From: CAZEER01 sp964511215
Lineage (GTDB): Bacteria; Fidelibacterota; Marinisomatia; Marinisomatales; UBA1611
Direction: 5' to 3'
DNA length: 34,217 nucleotides
NCBI GenBank assembly: GCA_964511215.1
Contig: CAZEER010000021.1
Location: 1 to 34,217 of the forward strand
Shown: positions 7,943 through 15,901 of the stretch, in pieces
Layout: each line of letters starts with the position of its first letter
Position numbering within the stretch: position 1 is the first letter of the stretch
Made by a program: the position numbers and the translations under genes
Notes under the pieces: generated by a model
Told to the model about the DNA's origin: nothing
The model's input: only the letters and a program-made list of their open reading frames with translations
Databases searched by the model: none

Positions 7943-8972
7943 GTATTTACATTATATCCTTTTATTTGGATTAATTTATTCCACTCAAGCAAAAGATAAG
8001 CCACTAAAAATCACTATCTCGGGTATAGTCGTGGATAAAAATGGTAATGGACTTGAAGATGCAAAATTGATGATTGAAGATCAAAATGGTGAAAAGATAG
8101 GAAAACAAAAAAAATCGGATAAAAATGGTAAATTTAAATTTAAGAAAGTAAAAATCTTTCCTGGCTCATATATCCTAAAAGGAATCCATAAAGATAACGG
8201 TAAAAGTTTAATGCCCTTTTCTATTGACAGTGCGGATATTGAACTAACTCTTAATATCCCAAATATTGAAACAGCACCTGCCACTGTGGTCCCTGCAAAA
8301 GATAAACTTCCACAACAAAGAGATTTATCTGAAAAAGAAACATTAATATTTGAAGAACATTTTTTTGAATATGAGTCTAACATCAAGCAACTGCAGATAG
8401 AGATAGACTCCTTAAAGAGTGTTGTAAAAGGCTATGAAAAAAAACAAACCATGCCAAATGTGAGTAGAGAAATATTAGATCTAATTCAAGTTCCTGACTA
8501 CCAACACCGTGTTGAACTTCAAAACGGCACCGTGGTCTCAGGATCTCTAATCGAAGAATCAGATTCAACTTTAACTCTAAAAACACAGATAGGTACTCTT
8601 GTGTTGAAGAAAGAAATGGTGCTTAGAATGGATGAACTAGAGAAACCTGGCCCAAAGGTAATATTTTTAGGTGAACCATTTATTGATTATTATCCGGATC
8701 GGCAAATTTTTTCTGGAAAAGTACAAAATGTTGGCGAAATTCGTGCCGATTTTGTAAGGGTAATTGGAAAACTATTTGACCAAACTACTACTAATGCAGG
8801 AATGGATTCTATATTTGTAAAAGGAACTCGTATTGTTTATGAATCAAATGTGATCGCAGATACCGCTCTAGAGCCAGGACAATCTGCTAAATACAGCCTA
8901 ACCGTACCAATAAAAAAAGGACGTAAGCCAGAATACAATATAATGGATATTCATTGGGAACAAACAAAATAA
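7935..8972 (+). CDS. secreted protein with carboxypeptidase-regulatory-like domain and coiled coil
   Basis: The start at 7935 gives 345 residues and an obvious signal peptide (KYLHYILLFGLIYSTQA). A longer in-frame start inside the HEAT gene would bury it. After cleavage there is a beta-sandwich of the carboxypeptidase regulatory-like type (about 25-100: ITISGIVVDKNGNGLEDA, GKFKFKKV, PGSYILKG). A linker and a short coiled coil follow (about 125-165). Next come a small beta domain (VELQNGTVVSGSLIEESDSTLTLKT spread over 190-215) and a C-terminal Ig-like or FxLYD-like domain (about 235-345) containing YPDRQIFSGKVQNVGEIRADFV. No catalytic residues are evident. It probably sits in the periplasm or on the surface and binds a partner. 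It is translationally coupled to the HEAT lipoprotein and ends 6 bp before the PHP gene. Confidence 0.72.
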   Translation: MTKYLHYILLFGLIYSTQAKDKPLKITISGIVVDKNGNGLEDAKLMIEDQNGEKIGKQKKSDKNGKFKFKKVKIFPGSYILKGIHKDNGKSLMPFSIDSADIELTLNIPNIETAPATVVPAKDKLPQQRDLSEKETLIFEEHFFEYESNIKQLQIEIDSLKSVVKGYEKKQTMPNVSREILDLIQVPDYQHRVELQNGTVVSGSLIEESDSTLTLKTQIGTLVLKKEMVLRMDELEKPGPKVIFLGEPFIDYYPDRQIFSGKVQNVGEIRADFVRVIGKLFDQTTTNAGMDSIFVKGTRIVYESNVIADTALEPGQSAKYSLTVPIKKGRKPEYNIMDIHWEQTK

Positions 8973-8978
8973 AACTTT

Positions 8979-10085
8979 ATGACTAGACTTATACTTTTTA
9001 ATCTATTTATCTCTTTTATTATTGCTCATGGTGGCGATAGAAATCGCGCAATAGAATTCCCAGATCTACCTGGTTACAAAACTTTGATATGTGATTTACA
9101 CATGCATTCTGTTTTTTCCGATGGAAGCGTTTGGCCTGATATACGTGTGCAAGAAGCTCAAAAGGATGGTTTGGATGTCATCGCAACAACAGAGCATATC
9201 GAATATCAACCATGGAAAGCTGATATCCCAAATCTAGATAGAAATAGATCTTATGAATATCACGCTAATTTTGCTAAAGGCTCAGATGTAATGGTAATTA
9301 ATGGTTCAGAGATTACCAGAAACATGCCACCAGGGCATGCAAATGCCATATTCATAAAAGATGCAAATAAATTAATAACAGATGATCCAATTGATGCATA
9401 CATCGAAGCTCGCAAACAAGATGCATTCATCTTTTGGAATCATCCATATTGGGCAAGTCAATCTCCAGACGCCAGTGTCCCGCTAAGTGATATGCACATT
9501 AAACTAATAAATGATGGCCTTCTCGAAGGTATTGAGATAGTCAATGATACAACATTTTCAAACGAAGCCTTACAACTGGCTTTAGATTATAATCTAACTA
9601 TTTTAGGAACATCTGATATTCATGGGATAGTTGATTGGCAGTATCGTATACCATCTGGCGGCCACAGACCCACCACATTAGTGTTTGCTAGTGAAAAAAC
9701 TAAAACAAGTCTAAAAGGGGCACTGAGAAAAGGTCAAACAGTCGTTTGGTTTAAGAAAAAATTAATAGGAAAAACTAATTTTTTAATTCCTCTAATAAAT
9801 GCCTGCTTGAAAGTTAAATCCGCTAAATATTTTTCTAATACAACCGTAGCTCATGTTACTATATCAAATAACTCAGATGCACCATTCACCTTGCGAAATC
9901 AGAGTAAGTATGACTTTTATAATTTGACAGATATCATAACTATTCCACCTCATGGAGATGTAAATATTGATGTTCGAACAATTAATAAAAAGAGAAAGTT
10001 TGAACTCCAATTTGAAGTGATGAGTGCTCTTACTGCACCAAAAACTCACCCAGTTATAAGTATAATTGTTAGACCAAAACAATAA
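8979..10085 (+). CDS. secreted PHP-domain phosphoesterase (Sb-PDE-like)
   Basis: This 368-residue protein has a signal peptide (hydrophobic LILFNLFISFIIAHG) and a PHP metal-dependent hydrolase domain. Metal ligands are recognisable in CDLHMHSVFSDG (about 38-49), ATTEHIEY (69-76), the Glu of NGSEIT, WNHPYW (about 152-157) and GTSDIHG (about 210-216). The opening FPDLPGYKTL just before the first motif is characteristic of the exported group related to the phosphodiesterase described from Sphingobium (Sb-PDE). The domain hydrolyses phosphate mono- or diesters using a trinuclear metal centre. The last 100 residues form a beta-rich domain. Export and its place before a TonB-dependent receptor suggest scavenging of organic phosphate. 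The natural substrate is unknown. Confidence 0.82.
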   Translation: MTRLILFNLFISFIIAHGGDRNRAIEFPDLPGYKTLICDLHMHSVFSDGSVWPDIRVQEAQKDGLDVIATTEHIEYQPWKADIPNLDRNRSYEYHANFAKGSDVMVINGSEITRNMPPGHANAIFIKDANKLITDDPIDAYIEARKQDAFIFWNHPYWASQSPDASVPLSDMHIKLINDGLLEGIEIVNDTTFSNEALQLALDYNLTILGTSDIHGIVDWQYRIPSGGHRPTTLVFASEKTKTSLKGALRKGQTVVWFKKKLIGKTNFLIPLINACLKVKSAKYFSNTTVAHVTISNNSDAPFTLRNQSKYDFYNLTDIITIPPHGDVNIDVRTINKKRKFELQFEVMSALTAPKTHPVISIIVRPKQ

Positions 10086-10161
10086 ATTCTAATTTAACTT
10101 TTGCTGCCAATAAGAGTCTAGTAATCAACCAATAATTTTTATTTAAAATACTTGAGGAAAA

Positions 10162-12732
10162 ATGAAAAAAATTTCAAAATTGTATATTGCTTTATCAATA
10201 TTATTATTTCCACTCTCAAATATATTTGGGCATAAAGATCACTCCAACAAACCTACAATGCCTGCAATCGGTGTTATTCAGGCAACAGTTGTTGATTCAA
10301 TCTCATCGAAACCCATTGAGTATGCCTCAGTTTCATTAGTTGAAATAGAGCATAATGAACTGATAACAGGTGGCCTCACAGATAAAAGTGGAAGAGTAAG
10401 CATCACTGAAATACCATTAGGTCGTTACGCTGCAGTAATCGAGTTTATTGGTTATAAGAAAAAAGAGATCAGTCCTATTATTCTTTTCCCGGGAGAAGGT
10501 AATGGAATTAAGCAGGACCTCGAGACTGTCCAATTAAGTATTTCCGCCTTAAATATGGATGGAGTAGATGTTATTGGTGATGAGAGTACATTTATACAAA
10601 CCATTGATAAACAGATATTTAATGTCGGAAAGGACTTATCTTCATCAGGAGGTACAGGTTCGGATATTTTGAGAAAAATACCTTCAGTAGATGTTGACAT
10701 TGATGGTGTTGTATCTATTGCAGGAGATGCAAATGTAACTATTCTTATTGATGGTAAACGTAGTGGCCGAACTGGCAGTGGCCGACGTGGTGAAGTCGAA
10801 AACATTGCTGCTTCCATGGTTGAAAAAGTTGAAGTAATCACAAACCCATCTGCAAAATATGATCCCGATGGAGTTGGTGGAATTATAAATATTGTTATGA
10901 AACGTGGTGCGCTAGATGGTTTTAACGGTAATGTTTCTTTAATGCAAGGTCAATATAATAAGCAAAATTTAAATGGTAGTGTAAATTATCGTACAGATAA
11001 ATGGAACTTATTTACTGGCTCTAATTTTCGCACTGGTGATAGAATAGGAAATGGTATTAGACAGTTTAGATATGATTATGGATACCAAATAGACTCATTA
11101 TTTCAAAATACAAAACGTACCCGAAGTCCAAATAATCTTGGTATAAGATTTGGAGGCGACTACTACCCGTCAAGTTCAACCACAGTTGGCTATACACTTG
11201 ATGTAGCGGAACATAGAGAATTGACTAATGAAGAATTTGATTATCTTGTAAACACTAGAAGCCCCGAATTACTTGGTGTATTTCAGACCACTGAGCATGA
11301 TAATGGCTACCATATTGATCATGTACTATCTTATGAAAATAAATTTGACTCTGATGAAGAATTATTAAAAGCTTATGTAAGTGCTTCGCATGAGATTGAT
11401 GATGTACATGAGTATAGCGAAAATGAAACCCTACATAATATAAATGATTCTAATAACAAAACGGATGCTCTTGAAAATAATGATAACATTACAATTTCTT
11501 TTGATTATGAAAATAATTATAATGACAGACTGGCTTTTGAAGTTGGTTCTAAAATAACCGCTAGAAACTTTGGTAAAGATCTAAAATATTTACAAAATGA
11601 TTATTCAAATGACTATCAAGAAGATATACATGCCACATATCTTGTGACAAGATATGACATTACAGAACGTTTCGGTCTTAAAGTAGGGGCAAGATTAGAA
11701 GTCGCCGAAACAAAGGCGGTCCTCAAGGGGCCAACAACACCAGACTCAACAAATATTCTAACACACTTATTTAATATTGCAATAGATAATTCACCTTTTA
11801 TTAATGACTACTCCAAAATTTATCCAAGTGCTTTTTTATTATACAAACTCACAAATAAACAAAGTCTCCAATTTGGTTATTCAAAAAAAGTAAACCGACC
11901 CAGCAGAAGGACACTCAGCCCTTTCCCTCAAAGCACACAAGATATAAGTAGAATAAGAACCGGGAACCCATTTTTAAAACCCGAATATAGCGATGTAATG
12001 GAACTCAAATTTTCAAGTAACTCAAGAAAATTAAACTTGAATTTGTCTAGCTCATATAAAAACACTAAAGACGTTATAATGTGGTGGGATCGTGACTATG
12101 AAAGGTTTATTGAAACCTCCGATGATGGTATACCGGATACAACCTGGTATGAAATCATGACAGCTGGGAATGCCGATAATTCTAAAAGTACAAATTTTAG
12201 TGGAAACATTATGTATAGGCCTATGCCATTAGCTAGTATTATGGCATGGGGATGGGGGTGGAACTCTAAGATGTCCGATGTGGGTGAGGCTGACTTCAAT
12301 GGCACATCACGTGGTTTTGGATTTGGAGGCAGATTCACTCTTAATATCCCAACTGTTGCCAGAATAGAAATCTCGGGTAATGGTAGAGCTAAGATGAAAA
12401 TAACTACAGGTACAATTCCCGCTAATTACAGAATTGATTTAGGACTTCAAAAATACTTTTTAGAGAAGAGCCTATCCGTTACCTTTAAAGTCAATGATCT
12501 TTTCCAGACAGGAAAATTTATTATTGATACAGAGAATCCTGTTTTAGATAGAGGCGACAATCTCTTATACACACAATACATGTATGCAGAGCGCCAACGA
12601 GAACAACGAAACGCATCAATTATCCTAAGTTATAATTTTGGTAAACAACAGAAAAAAAGATGGGACAAAAGTAATTTTTCTGGTCGCTCGGGTAGAATGG
12701 GCGGTGGTGGCGGAATGGATATGGATTATTGA
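10162..12732 (+). CDS. TonB-dependent receptor with N-terminal carboxypeptidase-regulatory-like domain
   Basis: This 856-residue outer-membrane protein has a signal peptide (about 1-23) and then a carboxypeptidase-regulatory-like domain (about 36-125: IQATVVDSISSKPIEYASVSL, GRVSITEIPLGRYAAVIEFIGY, each broken by variable loops). A plug domain with LRKIPSVDVDIDGVVSIAG and ITNPSAKYDPDGVGGIINIV follows (about 140-250), then a long beta-barrel to the C terminus. This architecture matches the 'outer membrane beta-barrel family' receptors of the FCB group, which import iron chelates, vitamins, peptides or glycans with TonB energy. The tail is unusual: about 25 basic, then glycine-rich residues ending GGGGGMDMDY, after the last barrel strand (SIILSYNFG). 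A likely ribosome site, GAGGAA, lies shortly before the ATG. It ends 1 bp from the convergent symporter gene. The ligand is unknown. Confidence 0.88.
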   Translation: MKKISKLYIALSILLFPLSNIFGHKDHSNKPTMPAIGVIQATVVDSISSKPIEYASVSLVEIEHNELITGGLTDKSGRVSITEIPLGRYAAVIEFIGYKKKEISPIILFPGEGNGIKQDLETVQLSISALNMDGVDVIGDESTFIQTIDKQIFNVGKDLSSSGGTGSDILRKIPSVDVDIDGVVSIAGDANVTILIDGKRSGRTGSGRRGEVENIAASMVEKVEVITNPSAKYDPDGVGGIINIVMKRGALDGFNGNVSLMQGQYNKQNLNGSVNYRTDKWNLFTGSNFRTGDRIGNGIRQFRYDYGYQIDSLFQNTKRTRSPNNLGIRFGGDYYPSSSTTVGYTLDVAEHRELTNEEFDYLVNTRSPELLGVFQTTEHDNGYHIDHVLSYENKFDSDEELLKAYVSASHEIDDVHEYSENETLHNINDSNNKTDALENNDNITISFDYENNYNDRLAFEVGSKITARNFGKDLKYLQNDYSNDYQEDIHATYLVTRYDITERFGLKVGARLEVAETKAVLKGPTTPDSTNILTHLFNIAIDNSPFINDYSKIYPSAFLLYKLTNKQSLQFGYSKKVNRPSRRTLSPFPQSTQDISRIRTGNPFLKPEYSDVMELKFSSNSRKLNLNLSSSYKNTKDVIMWWDRDYERFIETSDDGIPDTTWYEIMTAGNADNSKSTNFSGNIMYRPMPLASIMAWGWGWNSKMSDVGEADFNGTSRGFGFGGRFTLNIPTVARIEISGNGRAKMKITTGTIPANYRIDLGLQKYFLEKSLSVTFKVNDLFQTGKFIIDTENPVLDRGDNLLYTQYMYAERQREQRNASIILSYNFGKQQKKRWDKSNFSGRSGRMGGGGGMDMDY

Positions 12733-12733
12733 T

Positions 12734-14434
12734 TTAAGGCAGACGTATTCGTTCAACCATATCCTGTATTTCTTTCGGAGGTTCTGTGCTTCTTTTTGAA
12801 ACAAAAAAAGCCACAATAAAATTTAACAATGCTCCCACAACACCAAATGCATTAGGCTCAATGCCAAAAAACCAATTGGGTTCCATATTCCCTAAGAAAG
12901 CTGTTGATTTAATAAACATAATCCCTTTGTGCTGAAAAACATATAATAGGGTTACACTTATTCCCATTAACATTCCTGCTATTGCTCCTTCTTTATTTAT
13001 GTTTTTCGAAAATATTCCCATCATTAATGCTGGGAATATAGATGATGCTGCCAGACCAAATGCGAGTGCGACCGTCCCTGCCGCAAAATCCGGAGGATTA
13101 AATCCAAAATATCCTGCTACAGCAATAGATATTGCCATTGAAATACGACTCGCTTGAAGTTCATCTTTCTCTGAAATATTAGGCCTAAAAACTCCTTTTA
13201 AAAGATCATGAGATATAGCCGATGAAATCGCCAAGAGCAATCCTGCAGCCGTAGAAAGTGCCGCTGCTAATCCTCCCGCAGCTACCAAAGCAATTATCCA
13301 ATTAGGGAGACCTGCAATTTCAGGATTAGCAAGAACCATTATATCTCGATCTACTTTTATCATTTCATTATCCTGTGAACCAGTGTACTGTATTAATCCA
13401 TCTCCATTCTTATCTTCAAACTTCAATAGGCCTGTTTTTTCCCAGTTTTTGAACCACGAAGGTCTTGCGCTATAGGCTAAGTTTTGTTCTGAGGCTGGCT
13501 GATCAATAGTTGTAATAAGGTTTAATCGCGCCATTGCGGCTACTGCAGGAGCGGTTGTATACAATACTGCTATAAAAACTAATGCCCATCCTGCGGATGA
13601 TCTAGCAGCTTTTACAGATGGCACAGTAAAAAATCGCATAATCACATGAGGTAAACCCGCTGTTCCAATCATTAAAGAGAGAGTATAAAAAAACATATTT
13701 GACAAACTAAGGCGCGCATTTGTTGTGTATTCCTTAAATCCCATTTCCGTAAGAATCAAATCTAATTTATCTAATAGATATGTTCCATCTTCCAAAGTCC
13801 CACCTAATCCAAATTGCGGAATTGGATTTCCTGTTAACATAAAAGAAATAAAAATAGCAGGGATAGTATATGCAATAATCATTATAACATACTGCGCAAT
13901 TTGAGTATATGTGATGCCCTTCATTCCTCCCATAACGGCATATATAAAAACAATAGCCATGCCAATCATAAGTCCTTGGTCATATTCGACTTCTAAAAAT
14001 CTAGAAAATGCAACACCTATACCTTTCATTTGACCTATTACATAGGTAACTGAAGCTATAATTAAACAGATTACTGCAACAACTCTTGCTGTCTTAGAGT
14101 AATAACGATCACTTATAAATTGAGGAACAGTAAAAGACCCATGCTTTCTTAAATACGGTGCAAGCAAAAGCGCCAACAATACGTAGCCACCGGTCCATCC
14201 CATTAAAAAAACCGAGCCACCATAACCAAAGAAAGCAATCAAGCCTGCCATTGAAATAAATGAAGCCGCTGACATCCAGTCCGCTGCAGTAGCCATTCCA
14301 TTTGCAACTGGATGTATATCTCCACCAGCAACATAAAACTCGTCTGTTGTTTCAGCCCTTGCCCAAAAAGCAATACCTATATATATCGCAAAGGTTATAC
14401 CAACTATCAAAAATGTTAAAGCCTGTAGTCCCAT
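12734..14434 (-). CDS. sodium:solute symporter, large subunit (ActP/VC_2705-like)
   Basis: This 566-residue SSS-family transporter has about 13-14 hydrophobic helices. Typical sequences include EFYVAGGDIHPVANGMATAADWMSAASF across the first helix boundary (conserved ADWMSAASF), GYVLLALLLAPYLRK, FTVPQFISDRYYS and AAGGLAAALSTAAGLLLAISSAISHD. The short soluble insert around 330-365 contains DKNGDGLIQ, an EF-hand-like acidic loop. Together with the DUF4212 partner encoded directly upstream, it belongs to the two-subunit branch that includes acetate/monocarboxylate-type carriers. The substrate is not certain; acetate, pyruvate, lactate or similar small acids are the best guess. The gene follows the small subunit by 15 bp. 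Confidence 0.9.
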   Translation of the reverse strand: MGLQALTFLIVGITFAIYIGIAFWARAETTDEFYVAGGDIHPVANGMATAADWMSAASFISMAGLIAFFGYGGSVFLMGWTGGYVLLALLLAPYLRKHGSFTVPQFISDRYYSKTARVVAVICLIIASVTYVIGQMKGIGVAFSRFLEVEYDQGLMIGMAIVFIYAVMGGMKGITYTQIAQYVIMIIAYTIPAIFISFMLTGNPIPQFGLGGTLEDGTYLLDKLDLILTEMGFKEYTTNARLSLSNMFFYTLSLMIGTAGLPHVIMRFFTVPSVKAARSSAGWALVFIAVLYTTAPAVAAMARLNLITTIDQPASEQNLAYSARPSWFKNWEKTGLLKFEDKNGDGLIQYTGSQDNEMIKVDRDIMVLANPEIAGLPNWIIALVAAGGLAAALSTAAGLLLAISSAISHDLLKGVFRPNISEKDELQASRISMAISIAVAGYFGFNPPDFAAGTVALAFGLAASSIFPALMMGIFSKNINKEGAIAGMLMGISVTLLYVFQHKGIMFIKSTAFLGNMEPNWFFGIEPNAFGVVGALLNFIVAFFVSKRSTEPPKEIQDMVERIRLP

Positions 14435-14449
14435 ATCATTTTATTGGTA

Positions 14450-14695
14450 TTAACTGCTCACCCCATATTTTTTATCTATTTCACCAATTTTGCGAGCATA
14501 ATAGAAAATTAGAAGTACAAAAAAGTATATTGAACCCTGTTGAGCAAACCAAAAACCTAATTTATAACCACCTAGTCGGATAGTATTTAAAGAATCCACA
14601 AGAATAATACCAAACCCATATGATACAATAAACCAGGTAGCCAAGCATTTTATAATAAGGATTATATTCTCATTCCAATAACTATTATTTTGCAT
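14450..14695 (-). CDS. DUF4212 sodium/solute symporter small subunit
   Basis: This 81-residue protein has two membrane helices (about 11-33 and 45-67), with the family-typical YWNENIILI start, a central GYKLGFWFAQQGSIYFF segment and the short basic-acidic end YARKIGEIDKKYG. DUF4212 proteins are encoded directly before SSS-type large subunits and are treated as their small subunit. The start codon lies inside the end of the 53-residue gene upstream (11-bp overlap), so the three genes probably form one transcript with coupled translation. Confidence 0.9.
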   Translation of the reverse strand: MQNNSYWNENIILIIKCLATWFIVSYGFGIILVDSLNTIRLGGYKLGFWFAQQGSIYFFVLLIFYYARKIGEIDKKYGVSS

Positions 14696-14846
14696 TAATC
14701 ACCTTTCTATTATTGAAAAAAAAATTAAGGGTGTTACTTAAATACGAAAGCACAATAGCAGCAGCAACGTCAGCAACTGGAGGGACATTTGGAAAACCAA
14801 AATTCCAAAGAATTACACATAGTAGCCAAATCAAATAAACCTTCAT
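14685..14846 (-). CDS. 53-residue hydrophobic protein, first gene of the symporter operon
   Basis: This short gene is easily missed. From ATG at 14846 to TAA at 14687-14685 it encodes 53 residues. It starts MKVYLIWLLCVILWNFGFP, continues with a polar PP-and-Asp turn (VPPVADVAAA), a second hydrophobic half (AIVLSYLSN) and a Lys/Asn end. This looks like one or two membrane segments with conserved-looking WNFGFP and P-ADV features, not random sequence. Its 3' end overlaps the DUF4212 start by 11 bp in another frame, a typical sign of coupled translation. I infer an accessory subunit or assembly factor of the symporter. I recall similar short unnamed proteins in this position but cannot verify that here. 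Confidence 0.65.
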   Translation of the reverse strand: MKVYLIWLLCVILWNFGFPNVPPVADVAAAIVLSYLSNTLNFFFNNRKVINAK

Positions 14847-14851
14847 GTTGA

Positions 14852-14863
14852 TGTAATATTACA
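14852..14863. promoter_or_regulatory. 12-bp palindrome TGTAATATTACA before the symporter operon
   Basis: A perfect dyad lies 5 bp upstream of the ATG of the 53-residue gene, in the short spacer behind the Lon-N-domain gene. Its TGTAA/TTACA half-sites resemble recognition sites of dimeric regulators in general, but no particular regulator can be named and none is encoded nearby. Palindromes of this length are expected several times by chance in AT-rich DNA of this size. Confidence 0.3.
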
Positions 14864-14897
14864 CAAAAAAGCAGTTGCCGATGTATCTTATTTATAA

Positions 14898-15482
14898 TCA
14901 TGCTTCTGGGATAAGGTTTTCCGCTGGTTTAATCCCTTTGTCTAAAATATCAGTAAATATATCATTAATAAAATTTAATCGTTTGTTTTCACTATCTATT
15001 GATATCAGGTCTTTTTTTATGGAAAGAGGCATTTGAAATGACTGTAGAAACTCATAGGAAATTTTCTTTTCCATATGAACTTCTAAATCTGTATTTATTT
15101 TATAATGCAGAAGAATTTTTAAGTAAGAATTTTGTAATCTGTCAACTAACACACTATCAACTTCTTTTTCCAATGGGATATATTCTATCTCACCAATTAC
15201 TGTATCTCCATCTAACTTTGTTTTAAATACTTTAAATCGTTCTACACCTTTTACTAATATATCATATTCTCCATTTTTATATTCTCTGTATACTTCCGAA
15301 ACTTTGACACAGCATCCTTTGGAGTATACCCCATCACCTTCACTAAGTATAATTCCAAATGGGAGATCTTTTTCAATAGAGTCTTTCACCATTATTTTAT
15401 AGCGTTGCTCAAAAATATGTAATGGTAAATATTCATATGGGAGTAGCACAAGATTTAATGGGAATAACGGTAAGCTCTGCAT
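14898..15482 (-). CDS. Lon-protease N-terminal (LAN) domain protein
   Basis: This 194-residue stand-alone protein resembles the substrate-binding N domain of Lon. The hallmark opening is LPLFPLNLVLLPYEYLPLHIFEQRY (shown in part: Pro-Leu-Phe-Pro-Leu, then HIFEQRY), followed by PFGIIL and a beta-barrel segment with GCCVKVSEV and YDILVKGVERFKV. A helical region completes the protein. There is no ATPase or Ser-Lys protease domain, so it is not a truncated Lon but a member of the small LON-substrate-binding family (PF02190), whose exact function is poorly defined. It is 51 bp upstream of the symporter operon on the same strand, and its promoter must lie in the long gap above 15482. Confidence 0.85.
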   Translation of the reverse strand: MQSLPLFPLNLVLLPYEYLPLHIFEQRYKIMVKDSIEKDLPFGIILSEGDGVYSKGCCVKVSEVYREYKNGEYDILVKGVERFKVFKTKLDGDTVIGEIEYIPLEKEVDSVLVDRLQNSYLKILLHYKINTDLEVHMEKKISYEFLQSFQMPLSIKKDLISIDSENKRLNFINDIFTDILDKGIKPAENLIPEA

Positions 15483-15901
15483 ATTTATTTTTTTGACCTA
15501 TTTGCTAAATATAATAGTAATACGTAAACATGTAATATTCCTAACATCAAACCAATTTTCTTATGCTATTGTCTAGGACAGTTAGCCAATAAAAAATTTT
15601 ATTATTCATAGAGTTATATTTTAAGACAATAAAATAATTATGTATAATTAGTTATCCGGATCGATCGTTTTCTTTTTATTATCTACATTCTAAATAGATT
15701 AAAAAACCAATCGGCTCAATTTAAATCCGCTTTATTTCATATGAATAATTCTCAAATAAAAAATTCAGGATCATTTTTTAGAAAGAATTTTCATGTAATA
15801 ATTATTTTTGATAAAGGTATAATAAAAAATAAAAAAAGGAGCTCTCTAATAAAAATTAGAATTATATCTAAATATTTTGTTATTTCTTTTTAAATAGATC
15901 T
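15483..15901. other. 419-bp gene-free divergent spacer
   Basis: The spacer lies between the start of the Lon-N gene (minus) and the start of the MFS gene (plus). It is very AT-rich with no convincing reading frame, RNA gene or mobile-element remnant. Landmarks: a TGTC-TAG-GACA dyad near 15570; a possible plus-strand promoter with TTTAAG at 15620-15625 and TATAAT at 15643-15648 (17-bp spacer), too weak to call; a small GC-richer patch with overlapping palindromes (ttatccggatcgatcg) near 15651; and a 6-bp-arm hairpin TCTAAT-AAAA-ATTAGA at 15845-15860, right after an AGGAG that has no start codon behind it. Confidence 0.5.

Noticed and set aside
10452..10841. 129-residue minus-strand frame inside the TonB receptor gene
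   Set aside because: It is an antisense shadow; the plus-strand plug domain here is well conserved.
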